DNA from: Ochotona curzoniae
Lineage: Eukaryota; Chordata; Mammalia; Lagomorpha; Ochotonidae
Reading direction: 5' to 3'
Assembly (NCBI RefSeq): GCF_017591425.1
Contig: NW_024466512.1
Location: 26,403,501-26,467,500, forward strand
Length of the DNA: 64,000 bases
Both the position numbers and the translations under genes were made by a program. The stretch's first letter is position 1, and each line of letters starts with the position of its first letter. Shown here piece by piece: positions 1 to 13,192 of this stretch. The notes under the pieces were generated by a model, which worked only from the letters and a program-made list of their open reading frames with translations, did not search any database and was not told the DNA's origin.

Positions 1-565
1 ATTATACCATAAAATTCAAAATTCAAAAAAAAAAAAAGGATTCCTGGCAAGAAGGATATAAAAATAAAAATGAGTGGTGGTAGGCCTAAGTTAAATTTTT
101 AAAAGCTGAGAAGTTATGAAGGATGGGTTCATATGTGTGATTGTTGATACTACCTGCCACAAGACTGCTAAAACTGTACCCATGAGAAAGGGTTCTCCCA
201 TTGCAAAACAGAATGCTAACTAGGCATGGTATTTGGTATTCTCACACCTAATGCCATGCATAGCACTCACAGTGAGGCTCAGCAGAAGCTCTTTGATCTC
301 TTTTGCCTGAAAAGCAAAGATCAGGCCTAGGCATATTAACCCAAAATTTAGCAAAAAAAAAAAAAAAAAATCTGGACAGTGCCCCTAAGGTTGGCTGTTC
401 ATCTGAGAAAAACACTTGCAGAAGATAGAGTAGTTCATTTTTAGGCAGTCTACCACAATGCACACTAATCACGGGGCACTGTTACTTCTGAACTAAAAGG
501 CACATAACTGGCTCCTTTGTTTATTTTGGATATACCAAGCCATATTATTCAAGAAAATTTATCAA
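1..565. other. Unassigned flank
   Basis: Two A-runs (near 26-38 and 352-370) suggest decayed retroelement tails. I see no gene and no repeat I can name. Confidence 0.5.
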
Positions 566-866
566 GATGGCACCATGGCACAGAAGGCTAAATTTTTGCC
601 TGCAGTACCAGCCTCCTAAATGGGTGTCAGTTTGAGTGTTGGCTTCCAATCCAGCTCTTTGCTAATGGACTGGAAAAGCCATGGAGGACGGCTCTGGTAC
701 TTGGGTCCTCCAATGAGAAGGGAGACACAGAAGAAACTCCTAGCTCATGGTTTTGGACCAGCCCAGCTCCAGCTGTCACGTGTGTTTGGGGAGTGAACCA
801 GCTGATGGAAAGTCTGTCTCTCCTTTTCTCTCTGTAAATCTGCTTTTCCAATAAAAAAGAGGAAAT
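566..866 (+). mobile_element. CSINE, old copy
   Basis: A diverged copy recognised from its middle (GGAGGACGGCTCTGGTACTT), GGGGAGTGAACCAG and the 3' CTTTTCCAATAAAA end. Confidence 0.75.
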
Positions 867-1164
867 AATATTTTTATTCATGTCACCTTGCCCTAGATCA
901 CTCTGGGAAATCTGTAACTGACTACAGACTTTTGAAAAGTTATGTCTTAGTGGGTTATATCTGACTGATCTTGAGAATATGGGTCTAAAACATTCATGGA
1001 TGGACGAGCTTCATGGACCAGAGGAGTCGAGGGTATACAGTGGTTACTCCTTAGGAATCTTTGGAAACAATGCCATTGCTACCAGGTATCTTAGCATAGA
1101 AAGCTGAGCTCAAAGTCCTTACTCATGCCTTTGGAGAGGAAAGAAGCTAAAAATACCCACACTA

Positions 1165-1422
1165 GCCAGTGTAGTGGCACAGCAAACTAATCTTTCATTT
1201 CCAACCAAGCTCCCTGTTTCAGACCTGGGAAACTAGTGGAGAATGACCCAAGTTCTTGGGCCCCCACCCATATGGGAGACCTGGAGGAAGCTCTTGACTT
1301 TGGATCAGTTCAGGTCTAGTGGTTGTGGTGATCTGGGGAGTGAACCAGTAGATGGAAGATCTTTGTCTCTCATTTCTGTGAATCTTTCAAGTAAAAAAAA
1401 AATCTTAAAAACAAAAAACACC
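1165..1422 (+). mobile_element. CSINE, old diverged copy
   Basis: Recognised from CCCATATGGGAGACCTGGAG, GGGGAGTGAACCAGTAGATG and an A-rich end at 1394-1420. The 5' part is strongly degraded. Confidence 0.7.
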
Positions 1423-1425
1423 CCA

Positions 1426-2546
1426 TCAACTCTAAGTAAGGAAGAAAGGTTGGTGACCTTGGCTTCTCCTGGGATAGAGAAAAAGATGTGCTTTGGGTCT
1501 CAAATTCAGGGAAGATAGAAAAATTATACAGAAGCTTAACAACTTCCTAAATATGATTTCTAGATAGATCAGATCTGTCCTCCATTGGTATGTTATCTTT
1601 GTTCTACAGATAGTGTGTTAAGGAACAAAATCACACTCTGTAGCCCTGACAAATGATATTGACCTTGTCCTAAAATCACAGTCTTAAATAACCACTCTAA
1701 TCCTGCTTTGGATTTGAAGTTTTCAGTTTGAGATGTTACTAATTTTTCTGGTTTTCACTACAGGTATGGGAACACTAGTATCTTGTTGCCTGTATTGTTT
1801 CTGTGGAATGGTGATATACTGGCAAGATAAAGTTGGGCAAAAACTGGCCAACTGATGGCTTGGCAGAAGACCTCCATGGCTAGACTTGGGACTGGGAATC
1901 TTCTTGACAACTTGCTGTCCCTTGATCCTGAAAACACCCCACTTCTCTCCATAAACAGCATGAAACAGAGTGGTCATTGGCCCTTTCCCTCAGGATTGAA
2001 GATTAATATAAAAACAGGGAGAGGGGTATGAAACCAAACCTCCATTATATAGAAGCATGAGCCAGCCTCTTGTCTGTCTCTTTTAACACAAGTTCTCCTT
2101 GCCTAACCTTTATTAAAAGGAATTCACTGATTTAAGGAGTGATTTAGCTGGCATTATTCTAATTACAGAATTCAAGGAAACATTTGCTTCTCCAATAGAT
2201 AAAGACCCCCAATGGCCAGTGTTCTTCTGGAGTGACTTGTGAAGAGAACTCCAGGTCTGGGCATAATGTAGTTGTCACCTTTATGTAATCTGAAGATCAA
2301 CTGGAGCTCACCTGGCAACATATGTTCCCTAAAGAACATGGCATCCCTGATTAACCAAAGGCAGGCATAAGAACCATTGGCCAACCTGGATACAAGCTGA
2401 TCACACACCTCTCAGCCAAAATTTCAATCCATAAGAACCTCAACCCTAACTTCATTGGATTGGACAAGTGGGCCCAGTTTGAGGTTTCTATAACAATGCC
2501 TTCAATCAGTTTGGTGTGTTTGATAATAAAAGCTTCCTGGTTTCCC
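1426..2546. other. Unassigned flank
   Basis: No coding or RNA feature recognised. Open frames here are short and lack family signatures. Confidence 0.5.
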
Positions 2547-2695
2547 ACTTGAGCGCAGGAACCAAAGGACTTTGTCCATCTTCCATTGCTTTTATAGTCA
2601 TGTTAGCAGGGAGTTGGATCTCATGATGATCTGGAAGTCAAACCAGTTCCCATACAGTATCACAACCTTACCTTTACCAATTATGCCATAAATTG
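2547..2695 (-). mobile_element. CSINE fragment, very old
   Basis: On the + strand, AGGGAGTTGGATCTCATGAT and the flanking bases resemble the antisense 5' half of the SINE. Strongly diverged. Confidence 0.45.
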
Positions 2696-3534
2696 TCCGA
2701 GTGCTCATTCTTGCTTCCTAATTTCCAAGATATTAAAGAGCTAACTCAGGTCTAAAAACCCCAGTATGGGTGTTATGTGTAGATTCTAGCATATGGTATG
2801 AGAATTCCAAATTTCTGTCTAGTTAGTATGTCTTTAAACAGTGGGCCTGTATAAATTCAGTACTTCTGGCAGTCTATTGTGATAGTGCCCATTAGGTAAT
2901 CACGCCTAAGAGCCCATTTTTTCACAACCTTTCAGCCTTATGTTTTAGTTTCATGTTGACACCAATGACTCCATCTTAACATCCACATATTCACCCTCAT
3001 CATCTCTTTCTTTTTGAAAACACTATAGGTCAGGAGGCTTTGTTTATTTGACATTGCCAGATGAGATCTGTCTTGGTTGTTCAATCTTATCTGGTCCTAC
3101 ATTGGGTTTGGGGGACCAGGCTGAATACTGGGAGTTAGTGTCAGAAACCCTTTCAACCATATTTAAACAAAGAGATGGAAAGAGGGGTCCATGGACTATG
3201 TTTACCTGAAGTCCATTGTTAAAATAATGTTATCACTTCTGAGATGAGAGCCATCATCGTAAAGTATCAGGTTAGCATTCCCTAGGAATTGTGTCTCTTT
3301 GGAATTCTGACACATAGTGGGTTCAATGCTCAGAAAAAAAAGGCCTTAAGCAGAATCTAATGGCAGACATTGTGGCTTATTGACTGATTGTCTTAAGCAA
3401 AGTAGGAAAAGTTGAATTACCATATGGAATCTCAGGGTTGGAATTCTTTCAAAGTTACCAAGCCTAACTCAGATTTTGTAAGTCAAACCTCAGCCTGCCT
3501 AAGAAAACTCAAACAGCTGTCATCTCTCCATATT
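2696..3534. other. Unassigned flank
   Basis: Ordinary intergenic sequence up to the HAL1-like insertion. Nothing recognised. Confidence 0.5.
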
Positions 3535-3550
3535 AAGAATTATGGGTCCA

Positions 3551-6316
3551 GGAGAATCAGGATGGCAGAATAGGGTAAGGACACGTTTAAACGGATGGAG
3601 AAACATAAGCCAGTGTGAGGCAGAGAGGGCATATCCTAGGAAACAGGAGAGGACAGAACAATGGCAGAGGGGTACCTAGAGACTGATAGACACAGGAAAG
3701 CAGCGAAAACAATGGTGTGGTATTGCTGAGACTGATACCCCAGCAGCATTCAGCATGTGGCGATCTGTACTCCACTGGCATCCGGAACTCCACCAGCTGA
3801 ACAAAGTGGGAAGGGACGCTCACTGGGAGCTCCAGAGGTGAACCCAGACAAAGAACTGTCTGTCCCACTGGTCTGTTTAACTTGGCCAGGAGCAGAGACA
3901 GAGCAGCAGGCCTCCAATGTGTGGTGCAGGAACAAGGTGGATTTCACAGCCCAGTGCGCCTCTTAGAGCTGAATCAGGCCCTGTTTTGTTTAAGGAGGCA
4001 AAGGCTAGGGAAAGGACTGAGCATGCACTGAGTTGAGAGTGAACTCATTTCTGGCTCAGAGAACTGCAACAACATGGAATCCTACAGGCTCCACCCAAAA
4101 CAGGTCTGGGTAGCCCTCAGACCTAACGGCCAGCAGATCAAGAACTCTAGTAGTGGCACATCAGGCATCATTTTGCACAGTGTGGTAAAAGTGTTAAGTC
4201 TGCAGGGACAACAGTGAGCTATGCATATACTGAGCTCAGCAAGAACTCGCTAAGTATATAAGCACTGGTCCAACAGGAAAATACCACCAACTATGGCATC
4301 ACATGGTTCAAAATAGCATTGGCATTGTATGGATCAAAATAGATCCATGTGGCCCTCAGACCTAACAGACAACAGGTTCCAACAAGATTACCAACAGCAA
4401 CAACCTAGCTACATAAGACTCCCTAATCCTGGGACATGCTCCAACCAGAAGTAGGACAAAGGTTGTATAGACAACGGTGCAGCCTCAGTATGGTATAGTA
4501 GGTGGAGAGTGGTGAGCCAGGAGCTGGGGCTACAGAGACCATGAACCCAGACCTGGAACTCATTGGAGGGAGTGGCACAAGTGATTGCACACAAAGAGCT
4601 GTGTACCAACTGCAATAAGTAAAATCAAATTGTAGACCTGTGGGTGACACAGCTTAGAAATCTGCTCCAAGAAGAATCTGATAACCAAAAGTGCAATGAC
4701 CAATAGCAAAAGAAGAGACAAAAGCACAATGAATAGTACTGAAGACTCCCTGCAAAGAAGCAAAAGCTTTTTGGCAACCTCAAAGTTAATTGAGGAAGAC
4801 ACTGAGAAAATTGGAGATACAAAATTCAAAACACTTGGGCCCGGCGCGGTGGCGCAAGTGGTTAAGTCCTCACCTTGCACGCCCGGGATCCCATATGGGC
4901 GCCGGTTCTAATCCCGGCAGCCCAGCTTCCCTTCCAGCTCCCTGCCTGTGGCCTGGGAAAGCAGTCGAGGACGGCCCAAAGCTTTGGGACCCTGCACCCG
5001 CGTGAGAGACCCGGAAGAGGCTCCTGGCTTCGGATCGGCATAGTATCGACCCGTTGCGGCTCACTTGGGGAGTGAATCATCGGATGGAAGATCTTCCTCT
5101 CTGTATCTCCTCTCTGTATATCCGCCTTTCCAATAAAAAAAAAAATTAAAAAAAAATTCAAAACACTTGTTATAAAGCTTCTTATCAACCATGAGAAGCA
5201 CGTAAAGCAGGCATTCAAGGAATTTAAGGAATATGTCACATTGGAAATGAATCAAATCAAAGCTGATACATTAGAAATTAAGAACACAGTAGAGCAAATT
5301 AAAAGTACAGTGCAGAGTCTCCAAAATAGAATGAAGAAGCCGGAAGAAAGAACCTCTGAATTGGAAGATATTTCCTGTCACCATGGGGAAGCAAACAAAA
5401 AGCTGGAAGCAGAGCTGGGTCAAGCCAAAAAAAAGTATTCAAGAATTGAAAGACACTATTAAAAGGCCAAATATAAGAGTTGTGAGAGTTGTGGAAGGTG
5501 CAGAAGGAGAAGCTGGGATTAAAGGTGTATTCAATGAAATAAGAGAAAATTTCCCTAATCTAGAGAAAGGATTGAGAAACAACATCCAGGAGGGGTACAG
5601 AACTCCCAACAGAGTTGACCAAAAGAGATCTTTAACAACAGGCTTGATCAAAAGCAATCTTCACCACAACACATGATCATCAAGCTCTCTTCCATTGAAG
5701 ATAAGGACAAGATCCTTAAATGTGCATGTGAAAAAAAAAAAATCAACTGACATAGAAAGGAATGCTGATTCTCACAGGAAACTCTACAGGCCAGAAGAGA
5801 TTAGGGCTTTATATTCCAGATTCTAACAGCAAAAAATTGTTGGCCCAGGATATTGTACCCAGCAAAACTTACCTTTGTCTTTGAAAATGAAATTCTTCCA
5901 CAGTAAGGAAATGTTAAAAGAATTTGCTTCTTCCAAACTTGCCCTACAAAGGATACTTAAAGATGTTCTCTTAACTGAGAAAAGGAATAGCACCCACCAA
6001 AACCAAAGGGGATGTACAGTAACTGTGTAATGGAGATTATCATATCCAGATGTGAGGATACAATGCAGTATGCATCTCTATATCCAGATTAAGATGGACT
6101 CCCAATGAAACTGTTTACTATGTCCTGACAATAGGTTGCTGGACTCTCTGCTATTTTCCATGCCTGCAATGATGGACATATGGCTGTGTATGATGAACTA
6201 TGTTTTAGTAAAACTATAGGGGAACTCAGTGGGTGGGGGAAAGGAATTGGGGAGGGGACAGGAGAAATCCCAAGGCCTGTGGAACTTTATCATAAAATGA
6301 TAATAAAAAGAAATAA
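3551..6316 (+). mobile_element. HAL1-like (half-LINE) retroelement, complete between target-site duplications
   Basis: The element starts with a LINE-1-type 5' end (GGAGAATCAGGATGGCAGAA). It runs through about 1.1 kb of 5' UTR, an ORF1-like region (about 4690-5700) and a short 3' UTR, and ends in an A-rich tail at about 6294-6316. It has no reverse transcriptase region. ORF1 traces include a coiled-coil stretch (EMNQIKADTLEIKNTVEQIK) and the conserved domain (EIRENFPNLEKG, YRTPNRVDQKRS), in broken frames. The flanks AAGAATTATGGGTCCA (3535-3550) and AAGAATTCTGGGTCCA (6317-6332) are target-site duplications with one mismatch. Removing the inserted CSINE leaves about 2.4 kb, close to HAL1 size. 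Confidence 0.75.
4838..5154 (+). mobile_element. CSINE (young copy) inserted in the HAL1-like element
   Basis: This is a full-length tRNA-derived SINE. The A box is TGGCGCAAGTGG at 4850-4861, the B box GGTTCTAATCC at 4904-4914, and the 3' end CTTTCCAATAAAA is followed by an A-rich tail. The target-site duplication AATTCAAAACACTTG lies at 4823-4837 and 5155-5169, perfect over 15 bp. It is close to the youngest sequence type here. Confidence 0.93.
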
Positions 6317-6332
6317 AAGAATTCTGGGTCCA

Positions 6333-7722
6333 GCAGGGGGTCAAGAGACTCAGAAAACAACATTAAATCTAAAGAATTTCCAGTGGTTCAAACCATCTAG
6401 TCAGAGTAAGATTTTCGACAATTTCAAAATAATCCATTTAATTAAATTCTCAACCAAAGCTGTAACAGCTAATCAGTTAGGATTAGCTAACATCTAAACA
6501 TACCCCAAGACTCCGTTTTCGCAAGTAAAGCAGGACTGAAAAAAAACCCACAGAAAACATGAAAAAATTCACCAATACACATACAAGCCTATGTTCCTGG
6601 GCCCATTTACCCAGATAAGCCTTAATTAAAATGACTAGCATGTGATAAACAATTCAATTATTTCTCTGAACAAGTTGAAAGCAAATGACCAATCAGATGT
6701 AAGTCAGTTTAACCCAAAGGTATTTGCCAAAAGTTTTCATTTATATGAGTACTTTTCTTATCTAAGTCAATTAAGAGTTCTGAAGGTTTTTTTTATCATA
6801 TAGACAAAACATACATGTATATACAAGTAACAATAGGTATATAAAACACTGAGATAGAATAAAGCAGCTTCTGTTACTTTAGCTTTCTTTAAATAACCAT
6901 CAGTTGGTTCTAATCAAGTAATTCCAATTACTTTTGGGTAATTGGAATGATCCATAACTTTTCAGCTGAATACATGGATGAAGAAACTTTGCTTGCATAT
7001 TTACTTTGCAAGATTACTTCAGTGACAGTAAAAGGAGTAGAGCACTTCCACCTCTAAAGAAAATTATATTTCTATTACATGTTTAGCTGATACTCTAATA
7101 CTCAGAGAAATGCTTTTGGTCGCATTATTCCTGGGATTGCTTGTTCCCACTCAGTTGAAGCGGTGGCTTCTGTGAAAAGTCACAGCTGATTTCAAGGCTC
7201 AGGGAACCCTGGGCCTTTGCTTTACCCTCAGGTGATGAGAAGCTGAGCTCCAGCGTTTTCCAAAGTTGGCACAGAATGTATTCTATCCTATTTACCAGAC
7301 CTCTGACAGCCCTCTAGTTATGGGAGGGCATCATAGTTCAAGTGGCGGCCTTTTGCAATCATCGGATCAATAATTATAAACTGCTCGATCTGCAAATATA
7401 CCCCAGTAGGCTCTAGATGGTATTGAAATTGAACTGCCCGTATTTCACTGAAAAGAAACAAGTCTCCAGAGAGTAAACAACTGGAAGTCTTGCAGAGCAA
7501 ATCCTCCTCTTGGAGGAAGTGAGGTAACTATCTTACAATGCTGATTCCACCAGCCAGTTACGAGACAAACAGAAGCTACTGGAAACCTCAGGAAGCCCAA
7601 ACCATAGAGATAGAGTTCCAAGTATGCACTGATATAACTTACCCAGTCTTGGAGCCTGCTGACTCCCTCCACCAACAGAGTTTACAGGTCGGTAATGGAT
7701 GCTGCAGTGGGAAGAGAAGAAA
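6333..7722. other. Unassigned flank
   Basis: AT-rich to about 7100, then mixed composition to the start of the low-copy segment. No gene recognised. Confidence 0.5.
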
Positions 7723-7802
7723 CTGTGAGAAAATGGCAATTGGCAGCTGCTGGGATATGCCTGGTTTCCCAGACATGGGATCAGCTCACCACATGCCTAT
7801 CT

Positions 7803-8168
7803 GAGGTGGAGTTCATGTTCAGAACCAGAAATCGACACACAATAAAGTTCAGCTTAAAACAAGCTTTATCGGGAGCGCTCCCAGGCGAGGTTCACTGGTC
7901 CAGTACAGACAACAAGCCAGAAAAGTCGCTTTCAGGGGACATGAGGGGCTGTTTTTATCAGGGGGCTACAGAGGGCAGAGGTGGGGTTGAGGACAAAGGA
8001 ATGCGCCTTACATGGTGCTAAAGTGTTACAGGCTCCCTTGGACTTCGGTGGGTCCGTATGTCACTGCTGGCTGAAGAGAGAGCCACCTTCTCCCGATGTA
8101 GTCTTAGAAGCCACTCTTCCCAGCCTCCTCCTAGGCTGCCCTTCAACCAACCGGGCTGGGCCTTACAG
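7803..8168 (-). mobile_element. LTR-like insertion in low-copy segment copy 1
   Basis: This block is missing from copy 2 at the same place and is GC-richer than its surroundings. It contains AATAAA-like sequence near 7841 on the + strand, and its edge GGGCCTTACA reads TGTAAGGCCC on the - strand, as an LTR start would. The exact ends and the family are not certain. Confidence 0.35.
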
Positions 8169-9416
8169 GTGCAAGTGGTTGTTGCTGCACTCCACTAATA
8201 TGAGCAAATTAGAGGACTAACCTATGATCTTTTAGGGTGGCACACATACTGGACAAAACTCTTGCACAAAATCCTCAGGCCTTTACTGATTACTTTTGGA
8301 CAGCCAACTTACCAGAGATGAAGAGTTGTTAAGAAAGCCGACGGTCTTGGTGGGAACAGAAATCTCTGGATGCAAACGGTGGCCTTTCTTCCTGAAAGCT
8401 AGCTGACCAATCTTGAGGGGGGAGAGAGCTGCAGGTGGAGGTGAGAATAGCAATGAGTGCAGTCAGCTGACCACCAGGCAGATCTTCAGCTGCAAAAAGG
8501 TCTGGATGGAGGGGTCTAGATAATGGTTCTCAGCTGCCCGTGGGTGAGAGCCCACGGGCCATTCTCTGCTCAACTATCAGTGAGGGCTGCCTTTCTAAGT
8601 CATCTCTAAGTATCCCCTGAAATTCCTGTGAAACTTTTTTGTTTGGCAGTTACAGGTAATTTACACCACCAGCAGTCAGCATTCGTCAGCTGAAATATGA
8701 AAAGAAAAGGGAGGATACCTTCATTCTGGCTACAGTTTGTGTAGATCCCAGCAGGTGTGTTCCCAGGGAGATGCCCAAGTGAGAAGAATTGATGTACAGG
8801 GCCTGTGGCTCAGAAGTGTTTCACTGCTGCTGCTATGAGTGTCAAATACTTGCAGCTGGCTTTTAACGAGCGCTTAGGCCTCCTATGATGTGTTTTTCTC
8901 TGTTTTCTTAGGTGGATGCAAGCTTGGAAAAGATTATTTCTCAGTATGTTTGTAAGGGTATTCCTGGAAGAGAGGAATGTCTGAGTTGGAGACTGAATAC
9001 AGGAGATCCCTTAATCAACGTGTGGACATCGTCCTATCACTCAGCACCAAAGCTGGACATTCATTTCTCCTGCTCTTAGACATTGCCCTTAGGGATCATG
9101 TAAGTCATTTCTCGTTTCCTTTCCCAGGTCATCGACCTCAGACTGGGAGGTACACTGTTGGAACCCTGGCTTTGAGGCCATTATACTGAGTTGCTACACT
9201 GCCTTTCCTGATTACACAGCTTGCATGTGGCATGTTAAGTGACCTTGTGCCACTCATGCCAATTCTCACATGAAATCTCTCCTTTTGTGTGTCTGTGTAT
9301 CCTAGGCATTCTGTTTCTGAGAACTCTAATATCCTTACTCCTGGGATGTTAGCCTGGAAAACAGATTCTGCAACCTAGTATTTCCACAAACATACTTCCA
9401 ACAGGTGATTCAAATG

Positions 9417-9745
9417 GGCCTGGTGTGATGGCTCAATTGGCGAATCCTCTGCTCTCAAGCACTTGGTTGCCGTACGGGTGCTGGTTCATGTCCTGGCTGC
9501 TCTTCTCATCCAGCTCCCTGCTTATGGCCTGGGAAAGCGATGGAGGATAGCCCAAAGTCTTGGAACCCTGTGCCTGGGTGGGAAACTTGGAAGAAACTCC
9601 TGGTTTCTGGCTTAGGATCAGCTCAGCTTCAGCCATTGTGCCTTTCTGGTGAGTGAACTGGCAGGTGGAAAATCTTTATCTGTCTTTTCCTTCCCCCTGA
9701 AAATCTTCATCAAATAAAAATAAATAAATTTAAAAAATATTTTTA
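9417..9745 (+). mobile_element. CSINE inside the first low-copy segment
   Basis: Begins GGGCCTGGTGTGATGGCTCA and ends with AATAAAAATAAATAAATTT. It interrupts the segment shared with 28664-30500, whose second copy lacks it at this point. Confidence 0.85.
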
Positions 9746-10379
9746 AAAAGTGAAGGAAAAACGGAATTTATGATAAATATTTTGGTCCAAAATTTGGAAA
9801 TCCTTATATTGCAGGGGTTTTCAAATGTATTTAGAAAATGCTTATTATTCATATGCATTTAACATTTTTTGCTCAACATCATCTTCATTAATTCCATAAA
9901 CATTTTGACATTGCCTCATAATCTTTAAACCTCCAAAAGTTAAGGGATAAGATTATGTTTTAGGCCAGTCACTTTCTGAGCTCAGAGCTACAGGTTATGA
10001 ATCAGTTTCACTCCCTGTTGCCTGATTGCATCAGTTGACTACTGCCTGGATAAGGTGACGCAAAAGTCTCAGGAGGGACTAGGAATCATGGCAGCATGGG
10101 AATGGGATTGACGTGACTGGCAAGGGCGGTTGAGGGCTCTGTGGAGACAGCTGAGGAAAACCAGGAGCACAGTGAGGCTGAAGTCCTTGAGCTCTGCTGG
10201 GTCATGCTGTCAGAAGGGCCACTGATCTGACTGGGGAACTGACAGCTGCCAGTGCCGACTGTAACCTCCTGGAAAACATGAGCAAATGAGCCAGCACGAA
10301 TTCTCTTGAAATGAAAGCTGTGGCTTCCATTAAAGTTAAAAAGACATCCATTAATTTTGCAAGATCTTTACAACTTTCC

Positions 10380-11160
10380 TAACAATTATCAAGAACCCTG
10401 TCTTTTTTTTTTTGTAATAACCTTTCTTTTATATAGCTAAATTTATCTGGTATAATTTTTTGATCTTTTTCAGTTTTCTCGTTTAACTTCTGTAAGGGTT
10501 GGTTTTGGTATTTAAGGTTTGTGAGTTGTGCTATTAGGTTTCCACAAGCATCTGTGGAATGTTTCAGCTGTGTTCAAGCCTGGGGGTTTTTAGATACTTT
10601 CAATATTCATAGTGTTGAATGCTGTCTTCCCCCCTGTGAGAATAGGTGGTGCAGGCTGTGAAGCTCAAGGACCCTCAAGGGAGATGGATTTGCTTTGGGC
10701 TCAGTGCAGTAGCCAAGGGCCTTGTCGTGGTTGTGTTTGAATAGTTTGTTTTGTGGAATTCATAGATCTGGTCCTTGTCTGCTATTTTTGTGTGTATCTG
10801 CTGTGGGAATCCATTATTCATGACTTCTAGAACAGGGCTCTGGCTAGAGTTGGGAGATCTCTGAGATTCTCTTAGACTCAGTGGGTTCCCCCTGCTCTAA
10901 TGCCTCTACTTGTGGCTTTTCTCCTTGCACTTCTGGGAAAGGTGCCTGAGGAAGTGTGTGTTCCAGGGGCAGGCCAAAGGCTTGCTCAGGAGGCAGATGT
11001 TCGTTGGAGCAGTTCTGCTTGGCTATGTGTGGCTGCGCAGGCTCAGTCTTTAGGCCAGATCACCTGCAGTGTGACTTCAGCTCTATGCAGTGAGCATGCA
11101 ACTGAAGGCAAGTTGAGTATTTTTCTTTCCTTACTCCTCTCCAAAATAAAAATAATCACA
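10380..11160 (-). repeat. Possible LINE-1 5' region, antisense
   Basis: A moderately GC-rich block without host-gene features. Its - strand reads like an L1 5' UTR running into an A-rich ORF1-like start (GAAAACTGAAAAAGATC). This is a weak impression. Confidence 0.25.
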
Positions 11161-11382
11161 GGGCTCACTACATAAGATTATTTTGAGGATAAGCTTCATA
11201 TAAAAAAAAAGTTTAAAGCAGCTGGCCCAGGAAGTAGAGTCTCAACTAGATTGGGGTTCTTAATATCAGTTATTTTCAGAACAGCACTATCTTTTTAGGG
11301 ACAAACTTTTTTCAAATTCTGCCTGATGATCCTACATGTTCCCAAAGAGGAAATGGGAGGATATGTTAGACAGGGTCTCATT

Positions 11383-11643
11383 TTTTCTTTAATATTTATT
11401 TGTAGTTTTATTGGAAAGGCAGATATACAGAGAGAAGATACAGAAAGATCTTCTGTCTGCTGGTTCACTACCAAGTGGCCTCAAAGGCTGGAGCTGAGCC
11501 AATCTGAAGCCAGGAGCTAGGAGCTCTTTTGGGTCTCCCACGCAGGTGCGGGGTCCCAAAGCTTTGGACTGTCCTCGACTGCTTTCTCAGACCACAGGCA
11601 GGGAGCTGGATGAAAAGTAGAACAGCCAGGGTTAGAACCAGTG
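11383..11643 (-). mobile_element. CSINE, 5'-truncated
   Basis: The antisense end TTTTATTGGAAAGGCAGATA starts the copy; its 5' tRNA-like part is missing. Flanks GACAGGGTCTCATT (11369-11382) and GACAGGGACTCATT (11644-11657) are a 14-bp duplication with one mismatch. Confidence 0.88.
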
Positions 11644-11659
11644 GACAGGGACTCATTCT

Positions 11660-12244
11660 ATCTGTCAGGATTATCTGTTCTAGAAGTGACAATGTTGAAC
11701 ATGATTTCATTATCAAAAAGCTGTTAGAGTGCAACAAATTTTGATAATTTACTCCTCTTTGTCATTCTTTATTTTCTCATTCTAGGGCAAGGTTCCTAAA
11801 AACATGAAGGAAACAATATGGAAATAATAGTCTTACCCACTTTCCTATAGCCCTTGAACCTTTTTACCCCAATTAACTTTGTAAAGATTGTCAAAAATAT
11901 AATTTAAAAAGTTAAAAAAAAACCAAACATGGTTGTATAAGACAATAAAAAATGATAATAAGTGAAAAAAACATGATAAACATAAAAAACACATGGTTCT
12001 TTTTTCTTGTGATTATATAATGCTGAATTGGACACAAAATCTATTCATTATGAAAATTTACCATGCCAAAAACTTGCACTAATCCTAAAAATATCAAAGT
12101 TTCCAACTGTACTATTAAAATAAGAATTTATGACCATTATTTTGAAGAAGTGGAAGTTAAATTTTAGCATGGATTTCCAGTTGCAATTTATTTAATCAAC
12201 ACTGTGACTGTTTTTCTTCTACTGTCATGCCAGATGCTAAACAA
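11660..12244. other. 5' flank of the + strand CYP2C gene
   Basis: AT-rich sequence directly upstream of the promoter. I see no convincing nuclear-receptor repeats beyond the proximal DR1 site. Confidence 0.5.
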
Positions 12245-12554
<310 letters not shown>

Positions 12555-12620
12555 TAGTAAGACTGTCCAACAGTTGAAGAATAAATGATCCCAGACACCA
12601 TTCTTAAAGATACCAGGCTT

Positions 12621-12950
12621 GGGCCTGGCGCGGTGGCACAAGTGGTTAAGGTCCTCACCTTGAACGCCCGGGATCCCATATGGGCGCTGGTTCTAATCCC
12701 GGCAGCCCCGCTTCCCTTCCAGCTCCCTGCCTGTGGCCCGGGAAAGCAGTCGAGGACAGCCCAAAGCTTTGGGACCCTGCACCTGTGTGGGAGACCCAGA
12801 AGAGTCTTCTGGCTTCGGATCGACATAGCATCGGCCATTGCGCTCACTTGGGGAGTGAATCATCGGATGGAAGATCTTCCTCTCTGTCTCTCCTCTCTGT
12901 ATATCCGCCTTTCCAATGAAAAAATAATAAAAAATAAATCTTTAAAAAAA
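12621..12950 (+). mobile_element. CSINE in intron 1 of the + strand CYP2C gene
   Basis: Full-length young copy (GGGCCTGGCGCGGTGGCACA start, A-rich end). The flanks AAAGATACCAGGCTT (left) and AAAGATACCAAGCTT (12951-12965) are target-site duplications with one mismatch. Confidence 0.92.
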
Positions 12951-13192
12951 AAAGATACCAAGCTTTTAAAAGGGAGTGTCTCTATATATCCTGATGTGGT
13001 TTTAGAATGTAGATGGCTAGAAGAGAGTGATATCTGTGAGACAGATGTTGAAAATGCAAAGAATGCACTCTCCCTATTGTGACATGGTGCCTTATTTTGT
13101 AAATATTCGTGGGCAAAGTCTAATGGAAATTAACCCGATCTTAGTTTCATTCATTGTTCTTCATGTAATAGTTCTAAAGGAAACCTGGTTCC

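Larger units (their letters stand above)
7723..9800 (+). repeat. Low-copy segment, copy 1 (paired with 28664-30540)
   Basis: Long stretches match the second copy in the same order and orientation, for example CCACCAGCAGTCAG, CAGCTGAAATATGAAAAG, GGGAGATGCCCAAG and GTCTAGATAATG. It contains two insertions absent from copy 2: an LTR-like block at about 7803-8168 and a CSINE at 9417-9745. It lies 2.6-4.6 kb upstream of the + strand CYP2C gene, so it may be flank duplicated with the gene cluster; an interspersed LTR element is the alternative. Confidence 0.65.

Noticed and set aside
4838..5154. Possible tRNA gene (A box and B box present)
   Set aside because: The boxes belong to the tRNA-derived head of a CSINE. 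No cloverleaf or 3' tRNA end is present, and target-site duplications flank the element.
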